Program-made: the position numbers and the translations under genes | Notes under the pieces: model-generated | The model's database searches: none | What the model was told of the DNA's origin: nothing | The model's input: only the letters and a program-made list of their open reading frames with translations | Part shown: positions 28,373 to 38,894 of the stretch, in pieces | Numbering within the stretch: position 1 is the stretch's first letter | Layout of the letters: each line of letters begins with the position of its first letter | Source: Galaxea fascicularis | Lineage: Eukaryota > Cnidaria > Anthozoa > Scleractinia > Euphylliidae | DNA length: 64,000 nucleotides | Direction of reading: 5' to 3' | NCBI GenBank assembly: GCA_948470475.1 | Contig: OX419338.1 | Span: 23,658,407 to 23,722,406, forward strand

Positions 28373-28797
28373 GCGTAAACAAAACGTAAACAGGTTTTTA
28401 CCGGGTTTTACAGGTTCATCGTTAGCGCCTGCGCAAATACGCCGGAAATGAGGTTTGTGGAAAACAACGACGAAAAAAAAGAAAAACGGACGACAGATTT
28501 AGACTCGGGCCTTCCACAGGAAGCCCGAGTAACAAGAAAACAAAGTAACGAAAACTTAAATAATTTTATTTGCGTCCCCGCGCGGGCTCAAGCGTTTAGC
28601 TGGCTTTCTTCTGTCACTGGTTTCCAGTCCAAACGGGACAAAAATAACTTTGTACAAACTTCGTCAATGAATGAAGACAAAATTTTTCATGAAGGCTCAA
28701 TGAAAAAGCTTGTGGTTGAAAGAACAATTTATGAAAAGTGACCAAAAGTGCAACTGCAATGTATGTAATGCCTGTTTGTGCCTCGATCGTTCAGCGA

Positions 28798-29310
28798 TCA
28801 GTTGTCATTCAGCCTTGCGATCTTCGACCGATCACCACAGAAAACGTTTGTGGCATTTGAACAGTTTCCTTTTCCTTGCTGAACCAGGTTCTTTCGTTTG
28901 GCAACAAGTACCCCTCTGGACTTGGAGAACTCGTTATCCTTAAGAATGTTAATCAGACTTCCTTTTTCATGCAAGTAGCGTTGAAAACTTCGCCTGGAAG
29001 TACCCGGCTCGTACTTAGTGCCATTTTGTTTACGAGCGGAGATGAAAAATTTGGACAAAAGAAGGTCGAGCTCATTGGCAGGTATGTTTTCAATTGCTCT
29101 AGACTCTTTCAGTGACTCACAAAATTATTTCTATGCGTTTAAATCGCTCTTAGTTTTGTATTGAGTGTTTTTTTATTTCTGCTCCTGCAAAAATTTCTCA
29201 ATTTCGACTTCATCTTTGCTCGTAGCTTCCTCGGCAGGACTCAAATTTGCCACTGTTTGCTCGTTTTCTTTACCTGTTTCCTCGTGAAGGTCCACTGATT
29301 CTACCATGTA
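28798..29310 (-). pseudogene. Crypton/KIAA1958-like tyrosine-recombinase-related exons
   Basis: On the minus strand, 29310-29180 reads a Glu-rich block (EETGKENEQTVANLSPAEE, then DEVEIEKFLQEQK). The block 29058-28798 reads SKFFISARKQNGTKYEPGTSRRSFQRYLHEKGS and then SKSRGVLVAKRKNLVQQGKG. This is the N-terminal (SAM-like) region of tyrosine-recombinase-derived genes in the KIAA1958/ZMYM2/Crypton group, which are abundant in cnidarian genomes. The catalytic domain is absent. The two blocks are separated by about 70-100 bp that could be an intron or decay. Confidence 0.45.
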
Positions 29311-31640
29311 GCATTATTAACAAGAAAAAGCCAATTTTTTAATGTTCTTTGTTTGTAACTTTTTGAGGACAACAGTCACGACAAGATCGGTCTAGATGCC
29401 GGTCTAGATGGGAAAATCTAGACCGCGGTCAAGATCGATTTTAGCCAATCAAATTCTTGAATTTGTTTGTTTCCAGTCCTTTTGAGACATGGCCATATAA
29501 TAAATAGTAATACATCGCCAGCAGACACGATCGCTCAGGAAGCAACCAACCCTGAACGACCTAAAACAAAGCGACTATATATCGTGACAGAAAAGATTGG
29601 TGGTGCTGCCGTAGTGCTGCCGCCATCTTTGTTTAAGCACAGTATCACATTCAGTTTCCATTGAGCCGTGAAAATAAATTCACCTATGAATAAAAGGAAC
29701 TACATATGTCATATAGAAAAGATGAAAAAATAGATCTGTCATACGACTTACTAAAAACGTCTTTATTAAAAAGATACGATTTAAAATAATTTAGGCTTCC
29801 AGCTCTCTTGCCTCTGCACGAATCAGTGTTATTCCAGAGGACGCATCCTCTTTAGGTTCACTATCTGTAGCTTAGGTCTGAGAATATATAGGTCGGTTAT
29901 GGATTTGGTCAAATTATGAGTGGATATTACAAACATTATCAAAGATATTTCTTATTTACGAGCCAGGGAGAAATATCATGAGTAATTTTATACATCAAAC
30001 CTCATCAAGGAGCCTGCTGTATACGATATCTTTTTAACTGAATCTCCTTTTATGGTAGCCAATTTACCTCATCTACGTACTAGATGGCGATTTGTAACAC
30101 TTGAAATAATTTGGATTACTTTGAGAAAACCGATGGCACATAATAAGGGCTACCTCTGAAATGCTAGGCTTGTATCTTTTTCACCTGTATCTGAAATAAA
30201 CTCACTAGCCTTCTTTGGCGATTACATTACCCGCAAACGGAAAAATAAAACAGTTTCCAATTAACAATTACGCCAGTCTATCGCAGTGTCAGAAAATTCA
30301 GTAGAAAAGAAATGAATACAATTTCATGTTTTCGGAAAAAGCGAGCAACTAAAGTCACTACCAAAGTGGCAACTGCTAAAATCTTTCTGTTTGAGGGCAA
30401 TGTATCCTAGAAGGCTCGTGAGTTCGAAATATGCACCGTTCAGAAGTCCAAATTTCTGGTAAGACCTCTCCTTTCGTTGACAGTAGGCCTAATGAAGTCG
30501 CGAGAACGTATGGACAATGATCCTTCCTAAAGGCGTCAAGTAAAATAGTACAATTATAAAATAAAGAAAGAAAACGCATATGTACAGAAAAAAAGCTCAC
30601 AAGTGTGGTCTTAGAAATACGGTCAATCCGTCCGTATCAAGGTTGCGCAGTAAATTTTCCTGACTCGGGGCAATAACGACATTAACGGATATGTCACACA
30701 TCATGCCTATTACGACACAATCAATAGTTACAAGTTTTGCACGGCACAAAATCGCCGCGATATAAAATGACAGACAAAGTGATGGAGTGGGCGAGGGTGG
30801 GCGTCTTTCAAAAAAGAGTACACAAAATTGCCGATCTTGAAAAACTAAAATCTGATTTAGAAGCTGTATCCGCAAGGGAACGTTTTGTATCCACCAACGA
30901 AGGTGTATGGGATGTAGGAGGTATCCAATTGGCATGACATTTTTTTTTTGGCCGAACAGGCAAAGCCAAAGACTAACTTGTAAATACTGTACTTAAGTTA
31001 TCCTGGTGACAGCACTGTACACTATACACCCTGACTACAAACACAAGATTTTGCCCTTTCCGCGCAAGGAACGCCCAGGAGAATAACTGTTGTTCCAACG
31101 ACGATGTCAGGTTGATTGAATTACCCATAACGGTTAATGCTACTTTTTCTTTCGCTCTTGAGCACATTTTGGACAATACCTGCAAGAAATGTGATAGTTC
31201 ATATAATAAGAACCTGAAGACCAAAGGTTGTCACCCACCAGCATATAGAAGCTGCTGTAATTTCAATTCAAGCACTATGAGAGGGATAATCATGCAGGTC
31301 ATAAGGCACTGGAACAAAATTAGTTTATTCACGCTTCCACCGTCTTCTCACTAGAACCCGGTTGGACACCAGGCATCCTGTTTGTGCTTGGGCATCACAC
31401 TGTTTGCGGGAGGTTTAAAAAACGATGACCTTTTCAAAGGTATTTTGACAATTACGTATTGACATCTTACAATATGTGAACGACACCACCGTGTTCGGGC
31501 AAAACAAAGAATCTGTTATCCAATTACTGTATCATCTAAAATGACTCAGTACTCAATCTGGACATCCGAAACTAAAGAAGTGTGGCTAGGGAAATGGAAA
31601 GAAAACCAAGAAACCCCGTTAGGTTTTACACACTTGTAAA
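29311..31640. other. No supported gene; short unassigned ORFs
   Basis: A plus-strand ORF at 30737-30937 (EWARVGVFQKRVHKIADLEKLKSDLEAVSARERF) looks protein-like but matches nothing I know. It may be a fragment of a Polinton or host protein. The remainder is AT-rich without structure I can support. Confidence 0.3.
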
Positions 31641-31780
31641 CTGAGGGTTCTGGTGCAGTGGGGAGGGAAGGGGGGGGGGAGGGGTGGTGCAGGGTAAACC
31701 TGTCAAACCGGTTTGACCAGTCCAAGCTGGTCCAAACCAGACTGGACCGCCCACCCCACCACCCACTGGACGCGCCTTTT

Positions 31781-32115
31781 AGAGGAAGGTGCCCCTCACA
31801 CGCAGCAATGGCGACCACCTCAACCAACCGCCCCAACCAACCGTGCCAGGGCAACACCCTGTTTTAGAGGAAGGTGCCCCTCGAGAAGCAATGGCAGGAA
31901 CTCCAACCAACCGCACCAGGGGCAACACCCTCTTTAGAGCAAGGTTCCACTAGGGCAGCAATTGCAGCCTGCCAACCAACCAACCGCGCCAGGGCAACAC
32001 CCCTTTCAGAGGAAGGCGCCCCTCGGGCAGCAATGACAGCCTGTCAACCAACCAGCCATGCCAGGGCAACACCCCTTTTAGAGGAAGGCACCCCTCGAGC
32101 AGCAATGGCAGCAAC
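31781..32115 (+). repeat. Minisatellite, about 72-bp unit, five copies
   Basis: An AGAGGAAGGTGCCCCTC-like block recurs at about 31781, 31866, 31936, 32008 and 32080, with AGCAATGGCAG, AACCAACCG and CCAGGGCAACACCC between. Spacings are 85, 70, 72 and 72 bp. One frame stays open through it (ARATPL..EGAPRAAM). It lies just before the PolB N-terminus of Polinton 3 and may be part of that element's terminal repeat. Confidence 0.7.
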
Positions 32116-32164
32116 TCCAAACAACCGCGCGCGCCAAGAAAATTTCTCTAAATTAGATATAGGT

Positions 32165-33135
32165 GTGCCAGAAAAAATGAGTCTAGGGTCGCCCCCAATG
32201 ACGAAGAACTCTGGGAGATGGCTTTCCGCCTGATGAACACACCGGCGGACGAAGACGCTGTGGCGCAACAACGGCCGCCTCGGCGACGTGCACTTCCACC
32301 GCCGCCACAAGGAGTTTAACCCGCCGCGGCCCACTCCGTGCCCCACCGCTTCCACCACCGCGTGAAGTCAGGTATGACGAATTCCGCATATCGCAAACCA
32401 ACTTCAATGAATGGCTTCATGTTTGGAGAATGGGCGTCAGCCCGCGAAGCGCGAACGTTAGAAACGTCCTTGGTTTCGCACAAAACGCAATGAAAGGGAA
32501 CGCCCAGAATGTCCTACAAAGTGAAGTCCGAAAGCTGGGGAGTGTCAAAGCGAGCTTCGGGTTGGAAGTTCATTTCAAACGCGAAAGGCAAAACGAAAAC
32601 GGAGAAATGGTGGAAGAAAGGCAAACGCACTATTTCCAAGAAGACCAACCACACGTTTTCAGAAAAGCAAACTTCCAACAAACCTTCAACGAAATTCAAT
32701 TAATTTGTTGACACGGTTTTGGGGGAAATCGATAACTGGTCGGAGCGAGGGTCTGGCTGGGAAGTCGAGAATAGCACCACTGCCTATGTCAACATCGCTT
32801 GATACCAGCCCCTGAGAGGAGAAACATATATCAAGCTTCCAAAGAAACTTGCGAGCAAAAAAACAATCATCAACGTGAAAAACACAGATGAGTTTTTGAA
32901 ATGGGCATTGAGATCAGCACTGTTTGCGGTGCAAAAAGACACACAAAGGCCAAGCAAATACCCAAGAAACGACGGAATCAACTGGAAGGGTATTTCATTC
33001 CCCACGCCGTTGAAACAGATCAACAAGCTTGAGAAAGCAAAATCCACGACTTCCAATAAATGTCTCTGGATGGGAATCGTGGGGATCGTGCACCGAATCA
33101 GCAAGAACAAGAAAAGAATCAAAAGAATCAATATA
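32165..33135 (+). pseudogene. Polinton 3 DNA polymerase B, N-terminal part
   Basis: Blocks from successive frames match the N-terminal, pre-exonuclease region of cnidarian Polinton PolB. They are a Pro-rich stretch (RPPRRRALPPPP) near 32265-32300, NAMKGNAQNVLQSEVRKLGSVKASFGLE at 32490-32570, a YQPLRGETYIKLPKKLASKKTIINVKN block at about 32803-32880, and KWALRSALFAVQKDTQRPSKYPRNDGI at 32900-32980. Several stops and frameshifts interrupt it. The gene is cut at 33135 by the terminal repeat of Polinton 2 and resumes at 54670 in the same orientation. Confidence 0.7.
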
Positions 33136-33275
33136 AGTAGTGTATAAAATGGGGGTATGAGCACTTGATGTCGGCTACATATGGACTTTTTTTAACTGAT
33201 TATAGTTATTTTAAACTGATTTTATCTGTGCTCGTACCCCCAATCAGATACATATGCACTTTTTTGTCTTTCTTA
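33136..33275 (+). repeat. Left terminal inverted repeat of Polinton 2
   Basis: Starts AGTAGTGTATAAAATGGGGG and ends GTGCACTTTTTTG(T)CTTTCTT-like (inner end about 33275). Its reverse complement is found at 54508-54669 with few differences. The outer edge lies exactly where the PolB reading of Polinton 3 stops. Confidence 0.85.
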
Positions 33276-33289
33276 TAACAATTTAATAA

Positions 33290-34640
33290 TTCTAATTCTT
33301 CTTTTATTATTTCATTTTGTTCTATTTTATAATGACCATAAGCATCAGATGTTATTCCATTATCATAAATAAATCTTTTATCATCAAAACAACTAAGAGA
33401 TACTTTATTTAATTAATAACTTCCCAATTTAAGTTTCTCAGATCTTATAGTTTGCATTTTGTGTAATATTTGTTTATCATTAAATAATATATCTTTATAG
33501 TTTTCATGTTTGATATTTTTCTTGATTGCTTTTGCTTTTTTTTCATTTTTCAAATCATCTTTCATATATGAATACATTTTAGATCTCAATCCTACAAATT
33601 CGGTAATTGGAATTCCAGCAGCTTCATCTTTCATTTTACTAATCACATTTTTATTCTCAAAGAAATGATATTTATTTTCTGTTGAATAATCACTGTTACC
33701 AAATTTTTCTTTATCTTTGAAGAAGTTCTTATAACAATCTTTTGCTGTGATTTCATAAACATAAACTATCAGTGTCTGTGAATAATAACTGAGCTCTGAT
33801 TTTATACTTCTTTTTAATATAATTATAATGAAATCATACATCAATGTTTTACTTAAATCAAGAATACACATACCCACATAAGCAGGTCTATTAAGAAATG
33901 TTTCTTTTATTTTATGTACAGCTACTAAATCTTCATTAAATATTTTACTTGATATGAAAGTTGGTTTACTTGTTAATTTAGTTAATTTATTTAAGTTACT
34001 AATCTTACATCAACTCTATTTCTTAGATTTTCCATTGTTTTACCAAATACACTGTTATTCATCGATTTAAAGAATTCTTTTTCAAAACTATTTTTAGCAT
34101 TTATTCTTTTCTGTGCGTTATAACTGATATATTGTTTTAACCAAGGACTTTGATTGAATTCCTTCCTTCAGCCCAATTCTTAGATACAATTGTAAGTTTC
34201 CAAAATGCAAAACATATTTCGTTTTATCAGATAATGCTGGTATTAATTTGTGTACCAATCCTATGCTTATATTCTCTGTATTCTCTTCTCCTGTATTCGT
34301 TTAGAATAATCAGATAACATATCTTGTTACTTTTATCTTTTCTGCATCACATGGATAATCATTAAGTAGATTATGTAATTCTTTTGGATATTCAAGATCT
34401 ACTTCTAATATCATTCCTTTTTTACTTGTTTCTGTATAAGACCATAAATTAGTTTTGTCTATTTTTTATTTTACTCATCCATTTTAATCCTCCTGTTGGT
34501 AAATGTTGGCTCATTGCCCAACCATATAAATTATTAGCATCTAAATACATTATATTCTTGGATGGAGCCTTTTTATCATAGTTTTTCATGTATTTGTTAT
34601 TTGCTGATCCATATCTATTTGCAATATATGATATTCCACC
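33290..34640 (-). pseudogene. Polinton 2 DNA polymerase B, frameshifted, N-terminus lost
   Basis: Minus-strand reading from 34640 enters YIANRYGSANNKYMKNYDKK and motif A YLDANNLYGWAMSQHLP (about 34520-34570). Motif [13 protein letters not shown], is near 34040-34080. Around 33780-33800 motif C is present as FTDTDS in one frame, while the flanking sequence reads in another, so the catalytic site is frameshifted. The C-terminal signature CFDDKRFIYDNGITSDAYGH lies at 33330-33390, near the terminal repeat. All upstream exonuclease sequence is missing, replaced by a Penelope fragment at 34641. Very AT-rich, like the PolB fragment at 22.4 kb, which is a near relative. Confidence 0.85.
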
Positions 34641-35560
34641 TCTTAATCCTTTTTCCAGTACGATCCGTTGGTAGTAATTAGTACTGTGTGTAACGCATTC
34701 AGCAGAGTCCCAGTAGATTGTGTGGTTTGTCTGTAAATGGTGTTCAGCAGTGTTATTGTTGAGGTCACCATTTCTCGTCACTGGTTTGTGTCCAGTCAAG
34801 CTTACATTCAAGTTTCTGCCGGTCTCACCGATATAGGTGGCCTGGTAGTCGCAGTATTTGATCTTGTAAACTGCTCCTTGTCTATCCTTAGGTTCGTCTT
34901 TGTCTTTAACGTTCGTCAGTAGTTGCCGTAAAATGGTGATAAGTTTATGAGCAACACGGATGTTGTAGGGCTGTAGGATGCGTCCAATGGTTTCAGATGT
35001 GCCTTTGATGTAAGGTATCGTAGCTGGAGAGCTGGTTTAGTAACTTAGGACAGACACCACTAAGGTGTTGCTTACAACTTCCTGCACCTTACAAACGACT
35101 TGTCGATGACATAAACAACGGACAAACAACAGACTGATCGACAATGACACACGTACAGACATAAGTCTTACAAAAGACGGATCGAAATGCATCAATCACC
35201 GTTTACAACAGACAAACAACAGACTGACTAACTTTTACTAACAATACACGTCTACACATTAGACTCACAAAAGACAGATCAAAATGCACCAATCACTGTG
35301 TACAGTCTTCACTGCCAATGACAACTAGGCTTAACTGACAGTCGACCAATCACATCAACGACCAGAGTATTTATACCATCTACTGATGTTACAAAAATCA
35401 CTTGACTCTGATGATGACTTCCGCTCAGGTTGTCAAAACGTCAGTCAATGTCACCACAAACAGTCCTTCTCAGGACTACACTCACCCAGACAATCGTACT
35501 TCACGTAATTATGACATGACTCCTGGGTTCAAACCATTTACGATTATATAACATTTATTG
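34641..35560. mobile_element. Penelope-like element fragment with internal inversion
   Basis: 34645-35035 reads on the minus strand as the GIY-YIG end of a Penelope protein (YKIKYCDYQATYIGETGRNLN, AEHHLQTNHTIYWDSAECVT, YYQRIVLE). The following 35036-35560 reads on the plus strand as the next codons (LESWF-like) and the 3' untranslated end, with TGATGATGACTTCCGCTCAG and TCAAAACGTCAGTCA. The two halves belong end to end in one element but point opposite ways. The fragment interrupts the PolB gene. Confidence 0.65.
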
Positions 35561-35694
35561 TATTTTTTCTATTATAAAAACATTCACCAAATGTTGATGT
35601 GAAAAAAACATTTATCTTTATCATTCAATCTCAAATAATCACAAACTGCTTTGTGTAAATCAATCTCTTTCTTCATATATATATATAGTTTAGT
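35561..35694. other. AT-rich spacer
   Basis: Nothing recognised apart from an ATATATATA run near 35676-35687. Confidence 0.4.
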
Positions 35695-35874
35695 TTATTT
35701 AAATTTATACCATTTTCTTTTTACATAAGCAAAACAAGTTATACACATTTTTATATCTTCATCGTACACATTTTTGTTACAAATAGGGCAAGCAGTACTT
35801 TTGGGAAGTAAAGGATGAATTTTTTTATGGCAAATTTTCAATAATTCTTTATTTGTTATTTTAATTTCTGACAT
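35695..35874 (-). CDS. 59-residue Cys-rich zinc-ribbon-like protein
   Basis: A short complete ORF (MSEIKITNKELLKICHKKIH...) with stop at 35695. It has CPICN followed 14 residues later by CITC, the C-x2-C / C-x2-C spacing of a small zinc ribbon, and a basic C-terminus (YVKRKWYKFK). It is AT-rich like the Polinton around it and lies in the block between PolB and the VLTF3-like remnant. No function can be named; DNA binding or transcription is possible. Confidence 0.45.
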   Translation of the reverse strand: MSEIKITNKELLKICHKKIHPLLPKSTACPICNKNVYDEDIKMCITCFAYVKRKWYKFK

Positions 35875-35999
35875 AATATAAATTATAAACTTACATAAAT
35901 ATTTATTTTTATTAATATAATTTAAGATGCAAGATTGCCAGGCATGACATGATGAATTTGCTAATACCTATATTTTTGTCCTTTTTGTGATAAACAAAT

Positions 36000-36439
36000 T
36001 TTAGAAATCAAAAATAAAAAACAAAATTTGTTAGCAAACAATGGATACCTTACTTGTTCTAATTGTGGCCAGGTTATAAATACATTAATTTTTATGAGCA
36101 ATTCCACAAGATTAATAAAAAAGTATTTATCATAGAAAATATCATGTTGAAAATATTTAAAACCAAATGAAAGTTTAAACGAATTCTAATCATAGAAAAG
36201 CTTTTTGTAAAATTTTCAATTTAACTGATAAAGTCAAATATAAAGTTAATTATAACAGAAAAAGGTTAATAAATATTAAATTCATTCTTAAAGAAATCTT
36301 TATTCTTCTTGAATTAACTGTTAATGAAATACAAATAATAAATTCCAAGAAAACATTGGATTTTTATAAAGAATGGTGGGATTTGGTTAATGAATTAATT
36401 AAACATGATTTAGTAAAGATTGTTGCTAATCTTATTTGA
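36000..36439 (+). pseudogene. VLTF3-like late transcription factor remnant
   Basis: A broken plus-strand reading starts with a zinc ribbon (LTCSNCGQVI, about 36050-36080). It passes YHRKYHVENI near 36127-36156, which fits the Y-x-R-x2-H motif of pox/NCLDV VLTF3-like factors. It ends with KRLINIKFILKEIFILLEL and SKKTLDFYKEWWDLVNELIKHDL before a TGA at 36437. Stops and shifts occur near 36156 and in the first half. VLTF3-like proteins control late gene transcription in large DNA viruses and are known from some Polinton-like elements. The match is by motif only. Confidence 0.45.
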
Positions 36440-36888
36440 TTCTTTTGTGAACACAGATGTTTTATTATATTTGTTTTCCAACTTATCAGAAATATTAGCT
36501 GTAGTTTCAATCAAAAAATTATCAATTGTTTTCAACTTATTTATAAAATTATTATGATGATATTCATTACCTCTTAAATATGTTCTAATCTCATTCAATA
36601 TTTTTTGGTAAGTTGTTTATGCTTCATTATATGATTCTATTTTTAATCTATATTTAACATGTCTAGATAAAAACATAATACCAAACCAGGAGCTGAAATA
36701 GCCGCCAATAAAACAGAATTTAATGTAATTCCTGTTGATACTCCTCCTACTAATACAAGGATATATGAGGCAATTTTTAAGATTTTCTTTTTTCTAATAA
36801 GATATTTTAAAGCTTGTCTGTATATCCATTCTTTTTTATGATAATATTCATACAAATCCATTAATTCTTCTTTTCTTTCTTCTTTCAA
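36410..36888 (-). pseudogene. Polinton membrane protein with helical hairpin
   Basis: From ATG 36888 (MKEERKEELMDLYEYYHKK) the protein has a charged helical N-terminus and then two hydrophobic segments (IASYILVLVGGVSTGITLNSV and LLAAISAPGLVLCFYL). After a break at about 36599-36660 a second frame (NEIRTYLRGNEYHHNNFINKLKTIDNFL...) provides a polar helical C-terminus. This two-part form resembles small membrane proteins seen in Hydra/coral Polintons. Function unknown. The 3' end overlaps that of the VLTF3-like gene on the other strand. Confidence 0.45.
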
Positions 36889-36980
36889 TTTTTGTCAATA
36901 TGATTGAAGTTAAAAACTGATACTAGATTTCAATAAATAATTAACCTGGATAAAGTAACATAAGCTGAAATTGAATACTC

Positions 36981-36982
<2 letters not shown>

Positions 36983-37012
<30 letters not shown>
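36983..37012. repeat. AT microsatellite
   Basis: About 15 AT repeats mark the left edge of the 385-bp tandem array; a shorter AT run (about 38076-38090) marks its right edge. Confidence 0.85.
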
Positions 37013-37014
<2 letters not shown>

Positions 37015-37180
37015 TCTCCCCAACCTTAACTTTCATAAATTTCCACAGGGGGATTGGGCCGTGCATCGCCGATCGACCGGGGGGTAGTGAGGTGATCCTG
37101 ATCTGCACGAAAATGTGACGCATGTCTCCCCGGACCTATCCACATGAAGGTCAATTATCAGCCGCGTTGCCAGCGTGGTT

Positions 37181-37252
37181 GGTTCAGTGGCCGAGTGGTT
37201 AAGGCATCCGACCGGTAATCTGGAGACCCAGGTTCGATTCCTGGCTGGACCA
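37181..37252 (+). tRNA. tRNA-Thr(GGU)-like gene, copy 1
   Basis: A 72-nt cloverleaf can be drawn. The acceptor GGTTCAG pairs with CTGGACC and A is the discriminator. The D arm is GCC...GGC, with a perfect A box (TGGCCGAGTGG). The anticodon loop is CCGGTAA (anticodon GGU), and the T arm CCAGG-TTCGATT-CCTGG has a perfect B box (GGTTCGATTCC). A TTTT pol III stop follows. Position 33 is C instead of U and the anticodon stem has one mismatch, so it may be a tRNA-derived pseudogene. Confidence 0.55.
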
Positions 37253-37565
37253 CATTTTCACTCATTTCTTTAGTTGTGTAATTTCTGTTCCTTCTTAACT
37301 TGATTTGAATTTACTTGACAGATAACACTGTGAATCGCCATCTAACCAGGAATAGGGTGGTGATCCTAGAGAAATGAGGCAATCAGTTGCTCATAATCCT
37401 CTCCCCAACCTTAACTTTCATAAATTTCCACAGGGGGATTGGGCCGTGCATCGCCGATCGACCGGGGGGTAGTGAGGTGATCCTGATCTGCACGAAAATG
37501 TGACGCATGTCTCCCCGGACCTATCCACATGAAGGTCAATTATCAGCCGCGTTGCCAGCGTGGTT

Positions 37566-37637
37566 GGTTCAGTGGCCGAGTGGTTAAGGCATCCGACCGG
37601 TAATCTGGAGACCCAGGTTCGATTCCTGGCTGGACCA
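37566..37637 (+). tRNA. tRNA-Thr(GGU)-like gene, copy 2
   Basis: Identical to copy 1 at 37181, one 385-bp unit further on, with the same A box, B box and TTTT stop. Confidence 0.55.
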
Positions 37638-37950
37638 CATTTTCACTCATTTCTTTAGTTGTGTAATTTCTGTTCCTTCTTAACTTGATTTGAATTTACT
37701 TGACAGATAACACTGTGAATCGCCATCTAACCAGGAATAGGGTGGTGATCCTAGAGAAATGAGGCAATCAGTTGCTCATAATCCTCTCCCCAACCTTAAC
37801 TTTCATAAATTTCCACAGGGGGATTGGGCCGTGCATCGCCGATCGACCGGGGGGTAGTGAGGTGATCCTGATCTGCACGAAAATGTGACGCATGTCTCCC
37901 CGGACCTATCCACATGAAGGTCAATTATCAGCCGCGTTGCCAGCGTGGTT

Positions 37951-38022
37951 GGTTCAGTGGCCGAGTGGTTAAGGCATCCGACCGGTAATCTGGAGACCCA
38001 GGTTCGATTCCTGGCTGGACCA
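37951..38022 (+). tRNA. tRNA-Thr(GGU)-like gene, copy 3
   Basis: Identical to copies 1 and 2, in the last, incomplete repeat unit. Confidence 0.55.
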
Positions 38023-38097
38023 CATTTTCACTCATTTCTTTAGTTGTGTAATTTCTGTTCCTTCTTAACTTGATTTATATATATATATATTGTTGGA

Positions 38098-38572
38098 TTA
38101 ACTTTCATATTCAATAAGCAACACAACATCATCATTCTGATTTTGAATAAAAGTTCCTTCAACCTCTAAAAAATAATCAGTAGTGAAATTAGAAGGAGTA
38201 TAATGTTGAGTTCTTCCTTGAGTTTCACGTGGGTTGATGTAGATTCTTCCTATAGGATCTGGTCCGCTTGTTAACCTCAATCTAATTCTCGGATATGAAA
38301 GACGTAAATTTCTATAAAAAAGTATTATCTCATTTATTTTTCCAGGCTTGGTCATAGCTTGTTTCCAACCTCTTTCAAATAAAATTTTTTACTAGGCTTT
38401 CCTTTCTATAACCACGTATATGATGTGTTATTTCTGTATTTATTAATGTATGACCACCTAAATCTAAATCACGTTTACAATAAATTCAGTCTGACACTTC
38501 GAATTTATTAGATACTTTAATTTTAGAAGGAAATATAACATAACCATCTTGATCTTCATACAATAAATTATT
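38098..38572 (-). pseudogene. Fibre-like protein 2 of Polinton 2, C-terminal part
   Basis: Minus-strand reading from 38572 gives NNLLYEDQDGYVIFPSKIKV, RDLDLGGHTLINTE, then (38355-38098) RNLRLSYPRIRLRLTSGPDPIGRI and a C-terminal strand FIQNQNDDVVLLIEYES. The pattern, repeated DLDLGGH-type turns and a beta-rich end, matches the C-terminal part of cnidarian Polinton fibre-like proteins. It joins, across the transposon at 38573-43466, to the N-terminal part at 43467-44097. There are at least two frameshifts. Confidence 0.55.
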
Positions 38573-38894
38573 GGCTCCTTGTTAGCTCATGGATGACATA
38601 GTCATGCCATGAGGTTTTGTTGTGGGTCTGAATTTCCCTTACTCACTCAGGGGATCACTCACTCACTCACTCAATTCTGATTAATTTATTCATTAACCTT
38701 TCCACCGGTCCCAACCCTGGTAAGTATTGCTTTTGTCTCCATAGTCTTCTTGGTCCAACGTTTGCAAATTTCAGGGTGTAGCACAAAGGCGGAGAATTTT
38801 GCTCTGCAGATATTGTTTACAGTATGTGTTTAATGTCCATGGCATCGGTTTTTCGTTTCGATTTTCCAACTCAACAAAGGTCTATTTTGTTTAA

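Larger units (their letters stand above)
37011..38073 (+). repeat. 385-bp tandem array (2.8 copies), each with a tRNA-like gene
   Basis: The unit beginning CCTCTCCCCAACCTTAACTT recurs at about 37013, 37398 and 37783. Copies are essentially identical over the shared length. The last copy is cut after the tRNA-like gene and its 3' flank. The array is framed by AT microsatellites, which may have mediated its amplification. Copy identity implies recent duplication, or an assembly expansion. Confidence 0.85.

Noticed and set aside
31781..32115. CRISPR-like short repeats
   Set aside because: The units are degenerate along their whole length, a minisatellite.
33136..33150. 6-bp Polinton target duplication at the nest junctions
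   Set aside because: The bases flanking the two ends (AATATA on the left, ATGATG on the right) do not match for any tested boundary, so none is claimed.
37011..38073. CRISPR-like array of regularly spaced repeats
   Set aside because: The 385-bp units are identical throughout with no short repeat/unique spacer pattern, and the context is eukaryotic.
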